Shown here piece after piece: positions 52,473-62,392 of a stretch of 64,000 nt of DNA (position 1 is the stretch's first letter; every line of letters starts with the position of its first letter). The position numbers and the translations under genes were made by a program. This stretch comes from Gemmatimonadaceae bacterium (GTDB lineage: Bacteria > Gemmatimonadota > Gemmatimonadetes > Gemmatimonadales > Gemmatimonadaceae): the NCBI GenBank assembly GCA_035633115.1, contig DASQFN010000047.1:372001-436000 (forward strand), written 5' to 3'. The notes under the pieces were generated by a model. That model made no database searches. It was not told the DNA's origin and worked only from the letters and a program-made list of their open reading frames with translations.

Positions 52473-54004
52473 CGCTCAACCTCGCGATCCCCTCGCAGCT
52501 GATGACCGCCCTCGGGCCCGATCTTCTTCTGATGGGCGGCGCGATGCTGCTGCTCCTGTGGTCCGCATGGCGCCCCGAATCGGAGGCGCACCAGAGGCAG
52601 ATCGGTATCGCCAGCATTGTTCTTTGCGTCTCGGTCGTCCTCGCGATCGGATTCTACGTTGCGAAGGGCGACACGGCCGGAAACGGCGTGATTGCAATGG
52701 ACAATTTCCGCTGGAGCGCCGACCTCGTTTTCCTTATCGCGACGATCGCGACGATTGCGCTGTCGATGGACTACAACGCGAGACAGGGCATCACAGCCGG
52801 CGAGTCGCATGTGCTGCTGCTCTTCGCCACCTCCGGAATGATGACTCTCGCCGCCGCGCGCGATCTGATGATCGTGTTCCTCGGGATCGAGATCATGTCC
52901 GTTGCTGTGTACGTGCTCGCGGGCCTCAACCGGCGGAGCGAGCGCTCCGCAGAAGGCGCAATCAAGTATTTCCTGCTCGGCGCATTCTCGACCGCATTCC
53001 TGCTGTATGGAATCGCCCTCGTCTACGGTGCGACTGGCACGACGAATCTCGCGGATATCGGATCGCGCGTCCGCGAGCTCGCGCTTGCCGGCAACACTTT
53101 CCTAGTTGTAGGCGTTGCGCTGCTCCTCGTCGGGTTCGGCTTCAAGGTTGCCGCAGTTCCATTTCACATGTGGGCGCCCGACGTCTATGAGGGTGCACCA
53201 ACGCCGACCACGGCTTACATGGCTGCAGCCGTAAAGGCCGCGGCCTTCGCCGCATTTCTCCGCGTCTGGCTCGAAGCATTTCCAGGCCTGGGCGAGAGCT
53301 GGCACGGGCCGGTATGGTGGCTGGCCGCGGTGACGATGATCGTTGGCAATCTCGTCGCACTCGTGCAGAAGAACATCAAGCGGATGCTCGCGTACTCGAG
53401 CATTGCGCACGCGGGATATATCCTCGTCGCGATCGCCATCGGTACGCCAGCGGCCACCGGGGCATTCATGTTCTACCTCCTTGCCTATACTCTCGCGACC
53501 TTTGGGGCGTTCGGCGTGATCGTCGCGCAGGGCGACGCCGGAGAAAATCTGGACATCGACGGTTACTCCGGGCTGTGGCACGTACAGCCGAGAACCGCAA
53601 TCGCGATGGCCATTTTCATGCTGGCGCTGCTCGGATTTCCTGTTTTCGGCGGTATCGGCTTCCTCGCGAAGTACTGGATAATTCAGTCCGCGCTTCAGGC
53701 ACCCAACCCGCAGACGCGCCTCGCCGTGATTCTTGTCGTCACGAGCGTCGTCTCGGCCGGCTATTACCTCTATGTGGTGATGGTGATGTTCATGCGGCCG
53801 AGGAAGGCTGACGCTTACGTGCCGCCGCCTGCCGGCACGTGGACCCGCTTCGTAGTCGCCGGCGCTGCTGTCCTGATAATCGTTCTCGGGATCCTGCCGA
53901 ACTCAGTGGTTCGCTGGACTGAGCGCAGCAAGCCCTCGATGGAAAAACCCGCTGCAACAGCGGCTCTTCCCGCGCCGGCTCCGGCCGCGTCGTCCGCGCC
54001 ATGA
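52469..54004 (+). CDS. nuoN: NADH-quinone oxidoreductase subunit N
   Basis: Third antiporter-like proton-pumping subunit and last nuo gene. The 511-residue product has about 14 helices with LGIEIMSVAVYVLAGLNRR near 140, GFKVAAVPFHMWAPDVYEGAPTP near 227, and NIKRMLAYSSIAHAGYILVA near 302. The C-terminus is an Ala- and Pro-rich tail. It overlaps the phosphohexomutase gene by 4 bases, so transcription likely continues. Confidence 0.96.
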   Translation: MTLNLAIPSQLMTALGPDLLLMGGAMLLLLWSAWRPESEAHQRQIGIASIVLCVSVVLAIGFYVAKGDTAGNGVIAMDNFRWSADLVFLIATIATIALSMDYNARQGITAGESHVLLLFATSGMMTLAAARDLMIVFLGIEIMSVAVYVLAGLNRRSERSAEGAIKYFLLGAFSTAFLLYGIALVYGATGTTNLADIGSRVRELALAGNTFLVVGVALLLVGFGFKVAAVPFHMWAPDVYEGAPTPTTAYMAAAVKAAAFAAFLRVWLEAFPGLGESWHGPVWWLAAVTMIVGNLVALVQKNIKRMLAYSSIAHAGYILVAIAIGTPAATGAFMFYLLAYTLATFGAFGVIVAQGDAGENLDIDGYSGLWHVQPRTAIAMAIFMLALLGFPVFGGIGFLAKYWIIQSALQAPNPQTRLAVILVVTSVVSAGYYLYVVMVMFMRPRKADAYVPPPAGTWTRFVVAGAAVLIIVLGILPNSVVRWTERSKPSMEKPAATAALPAPAPAASSAP

Positions 54005-55377
54005 CAACCTTGTCGCGGGATATATTCCGCGAGTATGACATCAGGGGGATAGCTGGAAAGGATCTGACGCCGGAAGTGGCACGTCTCGTCGCTCGCGCGT
54101 ATGCCGCTTTCCTCGTTGAAAAGAAAGTGGCGGGAGCAATTGCCGTTGGACGCGACAACCGTCCGAGCGGTGTGAACCTGCACCGCGAGATCGTTGACGG
54201 GCTCCTGGAGAGCGGATTCGACGTCGTCGACATCGGTGTGGTTCCGACTCCCGTCTCCTACTGGGCTCAGCACAAGCTCGACGTTGTGGGTGGAATAACG
54301 ATTACCGGCTCGCACAATCCACCCGAGTTCAATGGATTCAAGCTCGGGTTGGAGACGCGGTCGATTTACGGTGCCGACATTCAGCACATGTACGCCATCG
54401 CCGCTGCCGGGAATTTTCCGCAAGGCACGCGGAACGGAACGAGTCGCAGCGAGGACGTCATTGGACCGTACATCGACGATATCGTCGCTCGCATTGGGCA
54501 GCTGCCGCCCGAGCTGAAGGTCGTTGCCGATGCCGGCAACGGCGCGGGCGCATTGGTGGCACCAATGCTTTTCGAGCGACTCGGCATCGCAGCTCGATGT
54601 CTCTTCTGTGAGAGCGACGGGACATTTCCCAACCATCACCCGGATCCCACGATTCCCGAAAATCTCCGAGATCTCATCGCCGCCGTTGCCGAGGACAAGG
54701 CGGACGTGGGCATCGCGTTCGACGGGGACGCGGACCGGATCGGTGTCGTCGACGACACTGGTGAAATCATCTGGGGCGATCACCTCCTTATCATCTACGC
54801 GAGGGATGTCATCGCAAGAAAAGGGAAGGGCCAGCCGATCATCTTCGACGTGAAGTGCTCACAGGCGCTGCCGGAATCGATAGAAAAGGCGGGTGGCAAG
54901 CCGGTGATGTGGAAGACAGGCCACTCGCTGATCGAAGAGAAAATGCACGAGACGGGAGCCCCGATTGCCGGCGAGATGTCGGGGCACATGTTTTTTGCGG
55001 AAGGATTTTACGGATTCGACGACGCGATGTACGGCGCGGCACGCCTGCTCCGCATCATCGCGGACTCCGGAAGGTCCGTCCACGAGATGCTGGCCGATGT
55101 CCCCCGATTCGTCTCGACCCCCGAGCTTCGTGTTGCATGCCCCGACAACCTGAAGTTCGGCATAGTCGAGGAAGCGAAGAAGCACTTTGCTGCGTCCCAC
55201 AAAGTGATCGACGTGGACGGTGTGAGGGTCCTCTTCGGGGACGGCTGGGGCCTGATTCGCGCCTCCAACACACAGCCCGTCCTCGTGATGAGATTCGAAG
55301 CCAGAACGCAGGAAGATCTGCAGAGAATCCGGTCGGAAATGGAAGGATGGCTCCGGCAGCACGGAGTGCAGGTTTGA
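54001..55377 (+). CDS. Phosphomannomutase/phosphoglucomutase family enzyme
   Basis: Interconverts hexose-1- and hexose-6-phosphates. The 458-residue product of the alpha-D-phosphohexomutase family has four domains. It shows the catalytic phosphoserine in TITGSHNPPEFNGFK near 100, the metal loop DGDADRIG near 242, the sugar-binding GEMSGHMFF near 322, and the phosphate-binding RASNTQPVLVMRFE near the end. The bacterial AlgC/ManB-like bifunctional type fits. It overlaps nuoN by 4 bases, an unusual partner for Complex I. Confidence 0.94.
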   Translation: MTTLSRDIFREYDIRGIAGKDLTPEVARLVARAYAAFLVEKKVAGAIAVGRDNRPSGVNLHREIVDGLLESGFDVVDIGVVPTPVSYWAQHKLDVVGGITITGSHNPPEFNGFKLGLETRSIYGADIQHMYAIAAAGNFPQGTRNGTSRSEDVIGPYIDDIVARIGQLPPELKVVADAGNGAGALVAPMLFERLGIAARCLFCESDGTFPNHHPDPTIPENLRDLIAAVAEDKADVGIAFDGDADRIGVVDDTGEIIWGDHLLIIYARDVIARKGKGQPIIFDVKCSQALPESIEKAGGKPVMWKTGHSLIEEKMHETGAPIAGEMSGHMFFAEGFYGFDDAMYGAARLLRIIADSGRSVHEMLADVPRFVSTPELRVACPDNLKFGIVEEAKKHFAASHKVIDVDGVRVLFGDGWGLIRASNTQPVLVMRFEARTQEDLQRIRSEMEGWLRQHGVQV

Positions 55378-55378
55378 G

Positions 55379-57115
55379 ATGACGCCGGGGCGGCGGCTCC
55401 TCTTAGGGCTCGCCGCTGCTGCGGCAGTTCTCCTCCTCGGCCGCATTCTGGCGGTGGTTTACGCCGATTACAGCTGGTACAGCGCTCTCGGTGCATCCGC
55501 GCTGTGGAGCGAGCGGGCGCGCGACGTCGCCATGATCCACACTGTTTCCGCCGCGGTGGCCGGCATTTTCGCCCTGATCAACCTCTTCGCCATTCGCCGG
55601 AGCATCGTCTCACTGGCTTTCCCACGGCGACTGGGAAACGTGGAGTTTGGCGAGGCGGTACCGGCGCGGTATCTCGACAGGGGAGTGCTGATCCTGTCGC
55701 TGGTCGTTGCGCTTCTCGCCGCGATTGTGGTCCCTCGCTGGGAACATCTCGCTCTGATTAAAACGGGGGTCCTGTTCGGCGAGAGAGATCCGTTTTTCCG
55801 CATGGATTTGAGCTTCTACGTCGCGTGGCTGCCGCTGGAGCTCAGCGCGTATACGTGGGTGCTCACCGTGCTCGTCAGTGTGTCCGCCGCAGTCATTGGA
55901 CTCTATGCGCTGACGCCGAGCCTGCGCTGGGAAAGGGGCGCGTTCCGATTGTCGGTTCACGTGCGCAGACACCTGGCGGTACTCGGCGCGTTGTTTCTGC
56001 TGATCACGGCTTGGAATTACCGCCTCGCCGGCTATCGTCTGCTGATCGATGGAACCGGCGTGAACGGAATGTTCTCCTACATCGACCATCAGTGGCTCAT
56101 CCCAGCGTATCTGTCGCTGTCGGTGGTCACCGTCGCGGCGGCAGCGCTGGTTCTCGTCAGCGGGTGGACTGGTCAGCTGAGGACCATCTTCTTCACGATA
56201 AGCGCAGTTCTCGTTTTCTCGATCGCCCTCGACCTCGTTCTTCCTTCGGTCGCGCGGAGGTTCGCGGCCTCGAGCGTTGATACGAGCCAGCAGCAGCCCT
56301 ATGCAGCCACGAGGGCAGCGTTCACGCGGCGCGCTTACGGCGAAGGTCCGCGGTCTCCAGGTGCGCCGACCGAAATCACCCGCTTTTCCAGTTTCGGAGA
56401 CTCGGCGCGTTCTGCAGGACTCATCGAGGAAGAGAAGGAAAGGATGCTCGTCTATCCGGGTGCGCATACCGCTGCAATCGTGCGCCCGGCCGCCGCCATT
56501 CCCGCACCAGCCCTCGGCAGTGGACTTAGCCGTCTCGCTCATGCCTGGGCGGAACAGCGTCTGGATCTGATCTGGGGTGCGTTTCCGCCGACGGCCCGAG
56601 TCGTCCGCATTCGAGACGTTCGCGACCGTGTCCGATTGCTCGCACCGGTTTTTGCGCAGGGCAGCAGAGTAAGTCCCGCATTTCTGGGGGATACTGTCAT
56701 GTGGGTGGTGGAGCTCTATTCCGCCTCCGCGACGTATCCGCTGAGCGCGCATTTCACTCTCGCCGGCGAAGAACGCTCCTATTTCAGACACGCCGGAACC
56801 GCTCTCGTCAACTCGAGGACCGGCCGCACGTCTTTCGTTTCGAGCGCGACACCCGACCCGGTCGCCGTCGCGTGGCGCGAGCGGTTTCCGGCGACGTTCC
56901 GGGCCGGGGGCCCAGACATTCTCGACGCGCTCACCGCCAATCCGCTGAGTGTGGCGGGAGGGCCACGCGGCGCACGCTCGTCTCCCACGGACAGCGTCTT
57001 TCGGCGCGAAGTGTCGCGGCTGTACGCGCGCATGCGGCAGGCACTCGCATCCGGCAACCTCACCGCGTTCGCGACGGCTTACGACTCGCTTGGGGCGTTG
57101 ATCGGACGTGAGTGA
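55379..57115 (+). CDS. Short UPF0182-family membrane protein
   Basis: Function unknown. The 578-residue product begins with about seven membrane helices (first at 6-27). It matches the UPF0182 N-terminal half: DPFFRMDLSFYVAWLPL near 140, the RRHLAVLGALFLLITAW helix, YRLLIDGTGV, and SYIDHQWLIPAY. Typical members are 900-1000 residues with a large extracellular part; here that part is only about 280 residues of non-conserved, Arg- and Ala-rich sequence. The frame is intact. It starts 1 base after the phosphohexomutase gene and overlaps carbamate kinase by 8 bases. A reduced family member or degraded copy. Confidence 0.78.
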   Translation: MTPGRRLLLGLAAAAAVLLLGRILAVVYADYSWYSALGASALWSERARDVAMIHTVSAAVAGIFALINLFAIRRSIVSLAFPRRLGNVEFGEAVPARYLDRGVLILSLVVALLAAIVVPRWEHLALIKTGVLFGERDPFFRMDLSFYVAWLPLELSAYTWVLTVLVSVSAAVIGLYALTPSLRWERGAFRLSVHVRRHLAVLGALFLLITAWNYRLAGYRLLIDGTGVNGMFSYIDHQWLIPAYLSLSVVTVAAAALVLVSGWTGQLRTIFFTISAVLVFSIALDLVLPSVARRFAASSVDTSQQQPYAATRAAFTRRAYGEGPRSPGAPTEITRFSSFGDSARSAGLIEEEKERMLVYPGAHTAAIVRPAAAIPAPALGSGLSRLAHAWAEQRLDLIWGAFPPTARVVRIRDVRDRVRLLAPVFAQGSRVSPAFLGDTVMWVVELYSASATYPLSAHFTLAGEERSYFRHAGTALVNSRTGRTSFVSSATPDPVAVAWRERFPATFRAGGPDILDALTANPLSVAGGPRGARSSPTDSVFRREVSRLYARMRQALASGNLTAFATAYDSLGALIGRE

Positions 57116-58055
57116 TGGACAGCGAACGGCGGTCGTCGCGCTGGGAGGGAACGCGTTGTCGCCGCCGGGCGAACGGTCGACGATCGCCGACCAGTTCCGT
57201 CATACGCGCGAGAGTCTCGCGGCAATCGTGGACCTCGCCCGCGACGGATGGCACCTCTGCGTCGTCCATGGCAACGGACCCCAGGTTGGTGATGAGCTCA
57301 TCCGCAACGAAGTTGCGCGCGCCGACGTCGAGCCGCTGCCACTGGGAGTCCTCGTCGCGGCAACGGCAGGATGGATCGGCTACATGATCCAGCAGTCGCT
57401 CGACAATGCGCTACGCAAAGCCGGAATCGCTCGTTCCGTTACGACGATCGTCACGCAGGTGCAGGTAGATCCATCGGACAGCGCGTTGCTCAATCCGTCG
57501 AAATTCATCGGACATGCGATACCCGAGGACAGAGCCGCTGCGCTCATCGGCGAAGGGCACTCGGTGAAACAGGATGCCAACGGGATGTACCGCCGAGTAG
57601 TGGGGAGCCCGGTTCCACGTGGCATTCACGACATGGAGATCATCAAGCCGCTGGTCGAGAGTGGAACGATTGTCATCGCCTGCGGCGGCGGCGGAGTTCC
57701 GGTTTACACCGATGCGCTGAAGAACCTCGAGGGTGTTGACGCAATCATCGACAAGGACGCGGTTGCTGCGGTGCTCGCCGCGGAGCTGGGCGCGGAGCTG
57801 CTGTTGATTCTCACCAGCGTCGATGCCGTGTACGCTGATTGGGGAACGCCGGCGAAGCGTGCGCTCTCCACCATGACTGTTGCCGAAGCCCAATCGCTCG
57901 ACGCGGCGAAGGCGTTCGGGGAAGGGAGCATGGCGCCCAAGGTTCGCGCAGCTGCTGACTTCGTCAGCAAGACCGGAGGCCGCGCAATCATTGCGGCGTT
58001 GGATCAGGGAATGGAAGCAGTTCATGGTCGGGCGGGAACCACTATTGCCCGTTAA
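57108..58055 (+). CDS. arcC: Carbamate kinase
   Basis: Transfers phosphate between carbamoyl-phosphate and ADP, giving ATP in arginine or carbamoyl catabolism. The 315-residue product has VVALGGNALSPPGE near 9-22, HGNGPQVGDELIRNEVA near 54-70, VIACGGGGVPVY near 202-213, and the nucleotide-binding segment DKDAVAAVLAAELGAELLLILTSVD near 227. Length matches. No arginine deiminase or ornithine carbamoyltransferase gene is adjacent, so its partner pathway is unclear. The GTG start overlaps the UPF0182 gene. Confidence 0.94.
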   Translation: MSDGQRTAVVALGGNALSPPGERSTIADQFRHTRESLAAIVDLARDGWHLCVVHGNGPQVGDELIRNEVARADVEPLPLGVLVAATAGWIGYMIQQSLDNALRKAGIARSVTTIVTQVQVDPSDSALLNPSKFIGHAIPEDRAAALIGEGHSVKQDANGMYRRVVGSPVPRGIHDMEIIKPLVESGTIVIACGGGGVPVYTDALKNLEGVDAIIDKDAVAAVLAAELGAELLLILTSVDAVYADWGTPAKRALSTMTVAEAQSLDAAKAFGEGSMAPKVRAAADFVSKTGGRAIIAALDQGMEAVHGRAGTTIAR

Positions 58056-58116
58056 GTTCCCCCGGCGCTCATCCGTCATAGATGCCACAGCATATCTGAT
58101 GAGGAAATCGATCTAG

Positions 58117-59259
58117 GTGAACATCCACGAGTACCAGGCAAAAGAGATTTTTCGCGCAGCGGGCATCCCGATCCCGCCCGGCGAGGTAGCCACTACTCCC
58201 GATGAAGCTGAGAAGATCGCCCGAAAATTCGGCGGTACAGTGGTGGTCAAGGCGCAGGTCCATGCGGGCGGGCGGGGAAAGGCCGGAGGCGTGAAGCTCG
58301 CAAAAACCCCAGAGGAAGCGCGCGAAGCTGCTGCCCGAATACTTGCTCTGACGATCAAAGATCTTCCAGTGAAAAAAGTTCTCGTCACCCCGGCGGCCGA
58401 AATCGCGACTGAGGCGTACGTAGGAGTGATCGTCGATCGCGCGTCGAAGCGGCCTGTTTTCATGGTGAGTCCGGCCGGCGGCATCGACATCGAGGAAGTG
58501 GCGGAAAAAACGCCCGAGAAAATCCGGCGGCACCCGGTCGACCCGCGGTATGGACTGCGCACCTACGAGGCAATGGAGCTCGGCTTTTTTCTGTACGACG
58601 ATGTGAAGCAGGCGCGCGCTGCCGCGAAGATCATGCAGCAGCTTTACTCGGCCTTCATCGCAAGCGGCGGGTCCCTCGCTGAAATCAATCCGCTGGTCAC
58701 GACGCCCTCGGGAGATGTCGTTGCTCTCGACGCAAAGATGGTCGTCGACGACAACGAGCTCGATCGTCTACCGAACCTTGCCGCGCTCCGCGACGAAACC
58801 GCGGAGGCGCCAAGCGAAGTCGAAGCGCGCAATGCAAGCCTCACCTTCATCAAGCTCGACGGAAATGTGGGCTGCGTCGTGAACGGAGCTGGACTCGCGA
58901 TGGCAACAATGGATCTCGTGAAGTACTACGGCGGGGAGCCCGCGAATTTCCTGGACATCGGGGGCTCTTCCAATCCTGAAAAAGTAGTCGCCGCGCTGCG
59001 CATCATCACCGCCGATCCGAATGTGAAGGCAATCCTGTTCAACATATTCGGCGGAATAACGCGCACCGACGATGTAGCGAATGGAATAGTGACCGCGACA
59101 AAGCTCAATCCTCTGAAAGTGCCGATCGTGATCCGGCTCACGGGGACCAACGAAGAGATTGCGGTGAAGATCCTCGAGGAGAACGGGTTCGTCGCGATGA
59201 CCGACATGGATGAAGCCGTGCAGAAAGCAGTGGCGCTCGCGACGGGAAAAGCAGCGTGA
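58117..59259 (+). CDS. sucC: Succinyl-CoA synthetase, beta subunit
   Basis: With SucD converts succinyl-CoA to succinate and makes ATP or GTP. The 380-residue product has the ATP-grasp N-terminal domain ([35 protein letters not shown] near 46-62) and the C-terminal domain with [18 protein letters not shown] near 251 and [10 protein letters not shown]. The GTG start has an AGGAAA site 11 bases before it. It overlaps sucD by 4 bases. Together with icd and mdh it gives a third TCA step in the window. Confidence 0.96.
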   Translation: MNIHEYQAKEIFRAAGIPIPPGEVATTPDEAEKIARKFGGTVVVKAQVHAGGRGKAGGVKLAKTPEEAREAAARILALTIKDLPVKKVLVTPAAEIATEAYVGVIVDRASKRPVFMVSPAGGIDIEEVAEKTPEKIRRHPVDPRYGLRTYEAMELGFFLYDDVKQARAAAKIMQQLYSAFIASGGSLAEINPLVTTPSGDVVALDAKMVVDDNELDRLPNLAALRDETAEAPSEVEARNASLTFIKLDGNVGCVVNGAGLAMATMDLVKYYGGEPANFLDIGGSSNPEKVVAALRIITADPNVKAILFNIFGGITRTDDVANGIVTATKLNPLKVPIVIRLTGTNEEIAVKILEENGFVAMTDMDEAVQKAVALATGKAA

Positions 59260-60116
59260 GCATATTCATCGATAACGACACGCGGCTCATCGTTCAGGGC
59301 ATCACCGGCCGCGACGGCTCGTTCCACGCGCGGCAAATGATGGAGTACGGGACCCGGGTCGTCGGTGGTGTCACCCCGGGAAAGGGTGGGCAGAAGTTCG
59401 ACGGAACAGTGCCGATCTTCAACACCGTCGAGCAGGCAGTAGCAGAGACCGGTGCAAACGCATCGGTCATCTACGTTCCACCGATGTTCGCGGCCGACGC
59501 GATGATGGAGGCTGCAGATGCCGGAATTCCTTTCATCGTCTGCATCACCGAAGGCGTCGCTGTGCTCGACATGACGAAGGTCTATCCATTCGTGCGGGAG
59601 AAGGGCGCCAGGCTCCTCGGACCGAATTGTCCCGGCCTCATCTCTCCGGGAAAGTCGAAGGTCGGCATTATCCCCGGCAGGATTTGCACGCCGGGGCCAA
59701 TTGGGCTCGTCAGTCGTTCCGGAACGCTTACCTACGAGGTTGTCTTCCAGATGACGAGGGCCAACCTCGGACAGACGACATGTGTCGGAATCGGAGGCGA
59801 TCCGATAAACGGGACCAGTTTCATCGACTGCCTCGCGGCCTTCGAGGCCGATCCTGATACCCAGGCTGTCGTCATGATCGGCGAGATCGGCGGCACTGAC
59901 GAGCAGGAGGCAGCGGCATTCGTGAAAGCAAAGATGAGCAAACCGGTGGTCGGGTTCATTGCGGGGCAGACGGCTCCGCCGGGACGCAGGATGGGTCACG
60001 CAGGCGCGATAATCTCGGGATCGTCCGGCACGGCGGCCGAGAAGATGGAAGCCTTCGAGAAGAACGGAATCGCTGTCGCAAGGCGGCCCATCGATGTCGT
60101 GCAACTTCTCAGGTAA
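59256..60116 (+). CDS. sucD: Succinyl-CoA synthetase, alpha subunit
   Basis: Binds CoA and carries the phosphorylated His. The 286-residue product has [14 protein letters not shown] near 14-27, [18 protein letters not shown] near 123-140, and the active-site His in [10 protein letters not shown] near 244-253. GTG start with 4-base overlap after sucC. Full length, all motifs intact. ndk follows 29 bases later. Confidence 0.96.
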   Translation: MSIFIDNDTRLIVQGITGRDGSFHARQMMEYGTRVVGGVTPGKGGQKFDGTVPIFNTVEQAVAETGANASVIYVPPMFAADAMMEAADAGIPFIVCITEGVAVLDMTKVYPFVREKGARLLGPNCPGLISPGKSKVGIIPGRICTPGPIGLVSRSGTLTYEVVFQMTRANLGQTTCVGIGGDPINGTSFIDCLAAFEADPDTQAVVMIGEIGGTDEQEAAAFVKAKMSKPVVGFIAGQTAPPGRRMGHAGAIISGSSGTAAEKMEAFEKNGIAVARRPIDVVQLLR

Positions 60117-60145
60117 CAATAACCAAGTCACTACAGGACAACGAT

Positions 60146-60574
60146 ATGGCTGGAAGCAGGACTCTCTCTATAATCAAGCCGGATGCCTTCGCCTCCGGGA
60201 AAGCAGGCAAGATCATATCGCATCTCGAGGACGCGGGATTTCAGATTGTCGCGTCGCGAGTGTTGCGACTCACTCAGGAGCAGGCCGGCGCTTTCTACGC
60301 GGTCCACAAAGAGCGCCCCTTCTTTGGGCCGCTCACGACTTTCATGACCTCAGGCGCGTGCATGCCGATGGTGCTGGAGCGCGACGACGCGGTTGCGGCG
60401 CTCAGGCGGACGATTGGAGCGACCGATCCGGCCGAGGCGGAGGAGGGTACGGTCCGCAAGCTGTACGCGGAATCGAAGGAGCGAAACGCGATTCACGCCT
60501 CCGATTCGGACGAAAATGCGGAGCGCGAAGTAGCGTTCTTCTTCCCGGCAACCGAGCTTCTTCAGGCGCGCTAG
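60146..60574 (+). CDS. ndk: Nucleoside-diphosphate kinase
   Basis: Balances NTP pools by phosphate transfer through a His. The 142-residue product has TLSIIKPDAFASGKAG near 6-21, RPFFGPLTTFMTSGACMPMVLE near 54-75, and the catalytic His in NAIHASDSDENA near 115-126. ATG start with an AGGACAA site. Sits just after sucCD, a frequent arrangement. Confidence 0.96.
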   Translation: MAGSRTLSIIKPDAFASGKAGKIISHLEDAGFQIVASRVLRLTQEQAGAFYAVHKERPFFGPLTTFMTSGACMPMVLERDDAVAALRRTIGATDPAEAEEGTVRKLYAESKERNAIHASDSDENAEREVAFFFPATELLQAR

Positions 60575-60629
60575 GGCGCGCGCCGTCGGCCTTTTCCCTT
60601 GCGGTTAAGGTCGCTAGTTTTAAGAACTT

Positions 60630-61142
60630 ATGCTGTCATTTGACATCCGCTCGCTGGAGTCGCAGGCAGCGCATGTGGACGGCACCGTTTCACCGGACGA
60701 TCCGGTGTGGGAGGCCCGAGACATGCGCCCCGCGAGGCCGATCCATGTCGAGGGTCGGCTTTCAGCGGCAGGTCCGGGCCGCTTCTATTTCAGCGGACGA
60801 ATGAGCGGCACAAGCGAAATGCCTTGCCGGCGATGCCTGGAGGACGTGCGAGTTGAGGTGTCGGAGGATGAGCATTTCATCTTCTCGGCCGCCGGTGAGG
60901 AGGAGACTGACGATCCGGATGTCTTTCCTTTCGATCCCCAGGCTCACCAGCTCGACATGAGGCCGGCCGTCAGGGAAGCCTGGCTGCTCGCCGCGCCAGC
61001 CTTTGTGCAATGTCGTGAGGACTGTAAGGGGATTTGCCCGACGTGTGGAACCGACTGGAACGTGGCCGATTGCGACTGCGAGCCAGTGACAATTGACAGC
61101 CGCTGGGAAAAGTTGCGCGCGATTCGCGACGACCTTTCCTAG
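60630..61142 (+). CDS. YceD/DUF177-family protein
   Basis: Member of the DUF177 (YceD) family, linked to 23S rRNA accumulation, nearly always next to rpmF. The 170-residue product has CRRCLEDVRVEV near 62-73, an acidic middle, and a C-terminal CxxCxxxC-type metal site (CREDCKGICPTCGTDW) near 129-144. The ATG at 60630 has no clear ribosome site; TAGTTT at 60615-60620 lies 9 bases before it, so the mRNA could be leaderless. It opens the rpmF-plsX-fabH-fabD cluster. Confidence 0.88.
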   Translation: MLSFDIRSLESQAAHVDGTVSPDDPVWEARDMRPARPIHVEGRLSAAGPGRFYFSGRMSGTSEMPCRRCLEDVRVEVSEDEHFIFSAAGEEETDDPDVFPFDPQAHQLDMRPAVREAWLLAAPAFVQCREDCKGICPTCGTDWNVADCDCEPVTIDSRWEKLRAIRDDLS

Positions 61143-61169
61143 AGCGTACCTACTTTATCCTGATATCAA

Positions 61170-61352
61170 ATGGCCGTCCCGAAGCGACGTACCTCGAAGA
61201 GGAAGAAACGCGCGCGCAACACGCACAAGATTGCGCCTTCGATTGCGATCCAGAAGTGTCCGCGCTGCCAGAGCATGAAGCGTCCGCATCACGTTTGTGA
61301 GGAGTGCGGATATTACGACGGTGAGCAGCGAGTAGCAGCAAGGGAAGCATAG
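61170..61352 (+). CDS. rpmF: 50S ribosomal protein L32
   Basis: Small zinc-ribbon ribosomal protein. The 60-residue product begins MAVPKRRTSKRKKRARNTH, has CPRCQSMKRPHHVCEEC near residues 34-50 with CxxC...CxxC, and ends normally. Its position between yceD and plsX is standard in bacteria. Confidence 0.96.
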   Translation: MAVPKRRTSKRKKRARNTHKIAPSIAIQKCPRCQSMKRPHHVCEECGYYDGEQRVAAREA

Positions 61353-61354
61353 AG

Positions 61355-62392
61355 TTGGCGCGCATCGCGTTGGACGCCATGGGGGGCGACTTCGCTCCCA
61401 GGGCACCTATCGCCGGTGCGCTGCATGCTCTGACAGAGCTCGAGCACGACCACGTCGTGCAGCTCGTCGGGCACACTAGGTCCATTGAGAATCAGCTCAG
61501 CGCCCTGCTTGAAGGCGAGCTCGCGGGATGCCGGCACGTGCGCGAGCGGATCACGATCGTCGACGCTCCGGATACGATAGCGATGTCCGACAAGCCGACC
61601 GCAGCGCTGCGGAGCGGATCGAACAATACCGTGTCGGTCGGATTGAGGCTGCAGGTGGACGCTGAATCCGACGCATTTGTATCCGCGGGGAACACCGGCG
61701 CTCAGATGGCCGCCTCCGCACTGCTACTCGGGCGGCATGCCGGACTCACGCGGCCGGCGATCGCCACGATTTTTCCAACGGCGCGCAAGCCCCTCGTTTT
61801 CCTCGACTCCGGCGCAAACGTCGACTGCTCCGCAAACGAGCTCGTGCAGTTTGCCTGGCTCGGTTCGGTCTACGCCGAATACGTGCTCGGCCGGTACAAG
61901 CCGGCGGTTGGCCTCCTCAGCATCGGCGAAGAGAAGGAGAAGGGAAATACCACCAGTAAAGCGGCATACGCTCTGTTCCAGAGCGCAGGCTTCAATTTTC
62001 ACGGCAACGTCGAAGGTCGTGACCTTCCGGCCGGCGCAAGCGACCGCGGGCCGATCGACGTCGTCGTATGCGACGGCTTCGTCGGCAATGTCGTGCTCAA
62101 GTTCTACGAGGCCGTCATGCCGATGATCGTCGGCCTTTTGACCGACGTGCCATCGTTCGACAGAGGGAAGCTGGAGGCTGCGCTCGGCCCGCTTGATTCC
62201 ACTTCCTACGGCGGAGCGCCATTGCTCGGCGTTCGTGGCGTCAGCATCATCTGTCATGGAAACTCTTCGCCGCGGGCGATCAAGAACGCAGTGAAAGTCG
62301 CAGTGCGTGCGGTCGAGACGCGCGTGAACGAGCACATCGAAGAGCGTCTGCTCGGCCTGGTGTCGGGCTCGGGCACGGGACAGGTCGCGTGA
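61355..62392 (+). CDS. plsX: Phosphate acyltransferase PlsX
   Basis: Makes acyl-phosphate from acyl-ACP for phospholipid synthesis. The 345-residue product begins with ALDAMGGDFAPRAP near 5-18 and has SAGNTGAQMA near 110, SIGEEKEKGN near 190, VVCDGFVGNVVLK near 234, and LLGVRGVSIICHG near 290. The TTG start at 61355 lies 2 bases after rpmF. It overlaps fabH by 4 bases. Intact. Confidence 0.95.
   Translation: MARIALDAMGGDFAPRAPIAGALHALTELEHDHVVQLVGHTRSIENQLSALLEGELAGCRHVRERITIVDAPDTIAMSDKPTAALRSGSNNTVSVGLRLQVDAESDAFVSAGNTGAQMAASALLLGRHAGLTRPAIATIFPTARKPLVFLDSGANVDCSANELVQFAWLGSVYAEYVLGRYKPAVGLLSIGEEKEKGNTTSKAAYALFQSAGFNFHGNVEGRDLPAGASDRGPIDVVVCDGFVGNVVLKFYEAVMPMIVGLLTDVPSFDRGKLEAALGPLDSTSYGGAPLLGVRGVSIICHGNSSPRAIKNAVKVAVRAVETRVNEHIEERLLGLVSGSGTGQVA

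Noticed and set aside
57108-58055. Arginine deiminase pathway operon
   Set aside because: Only carbamate kinase is present; no arcA or arcB lies next to it.
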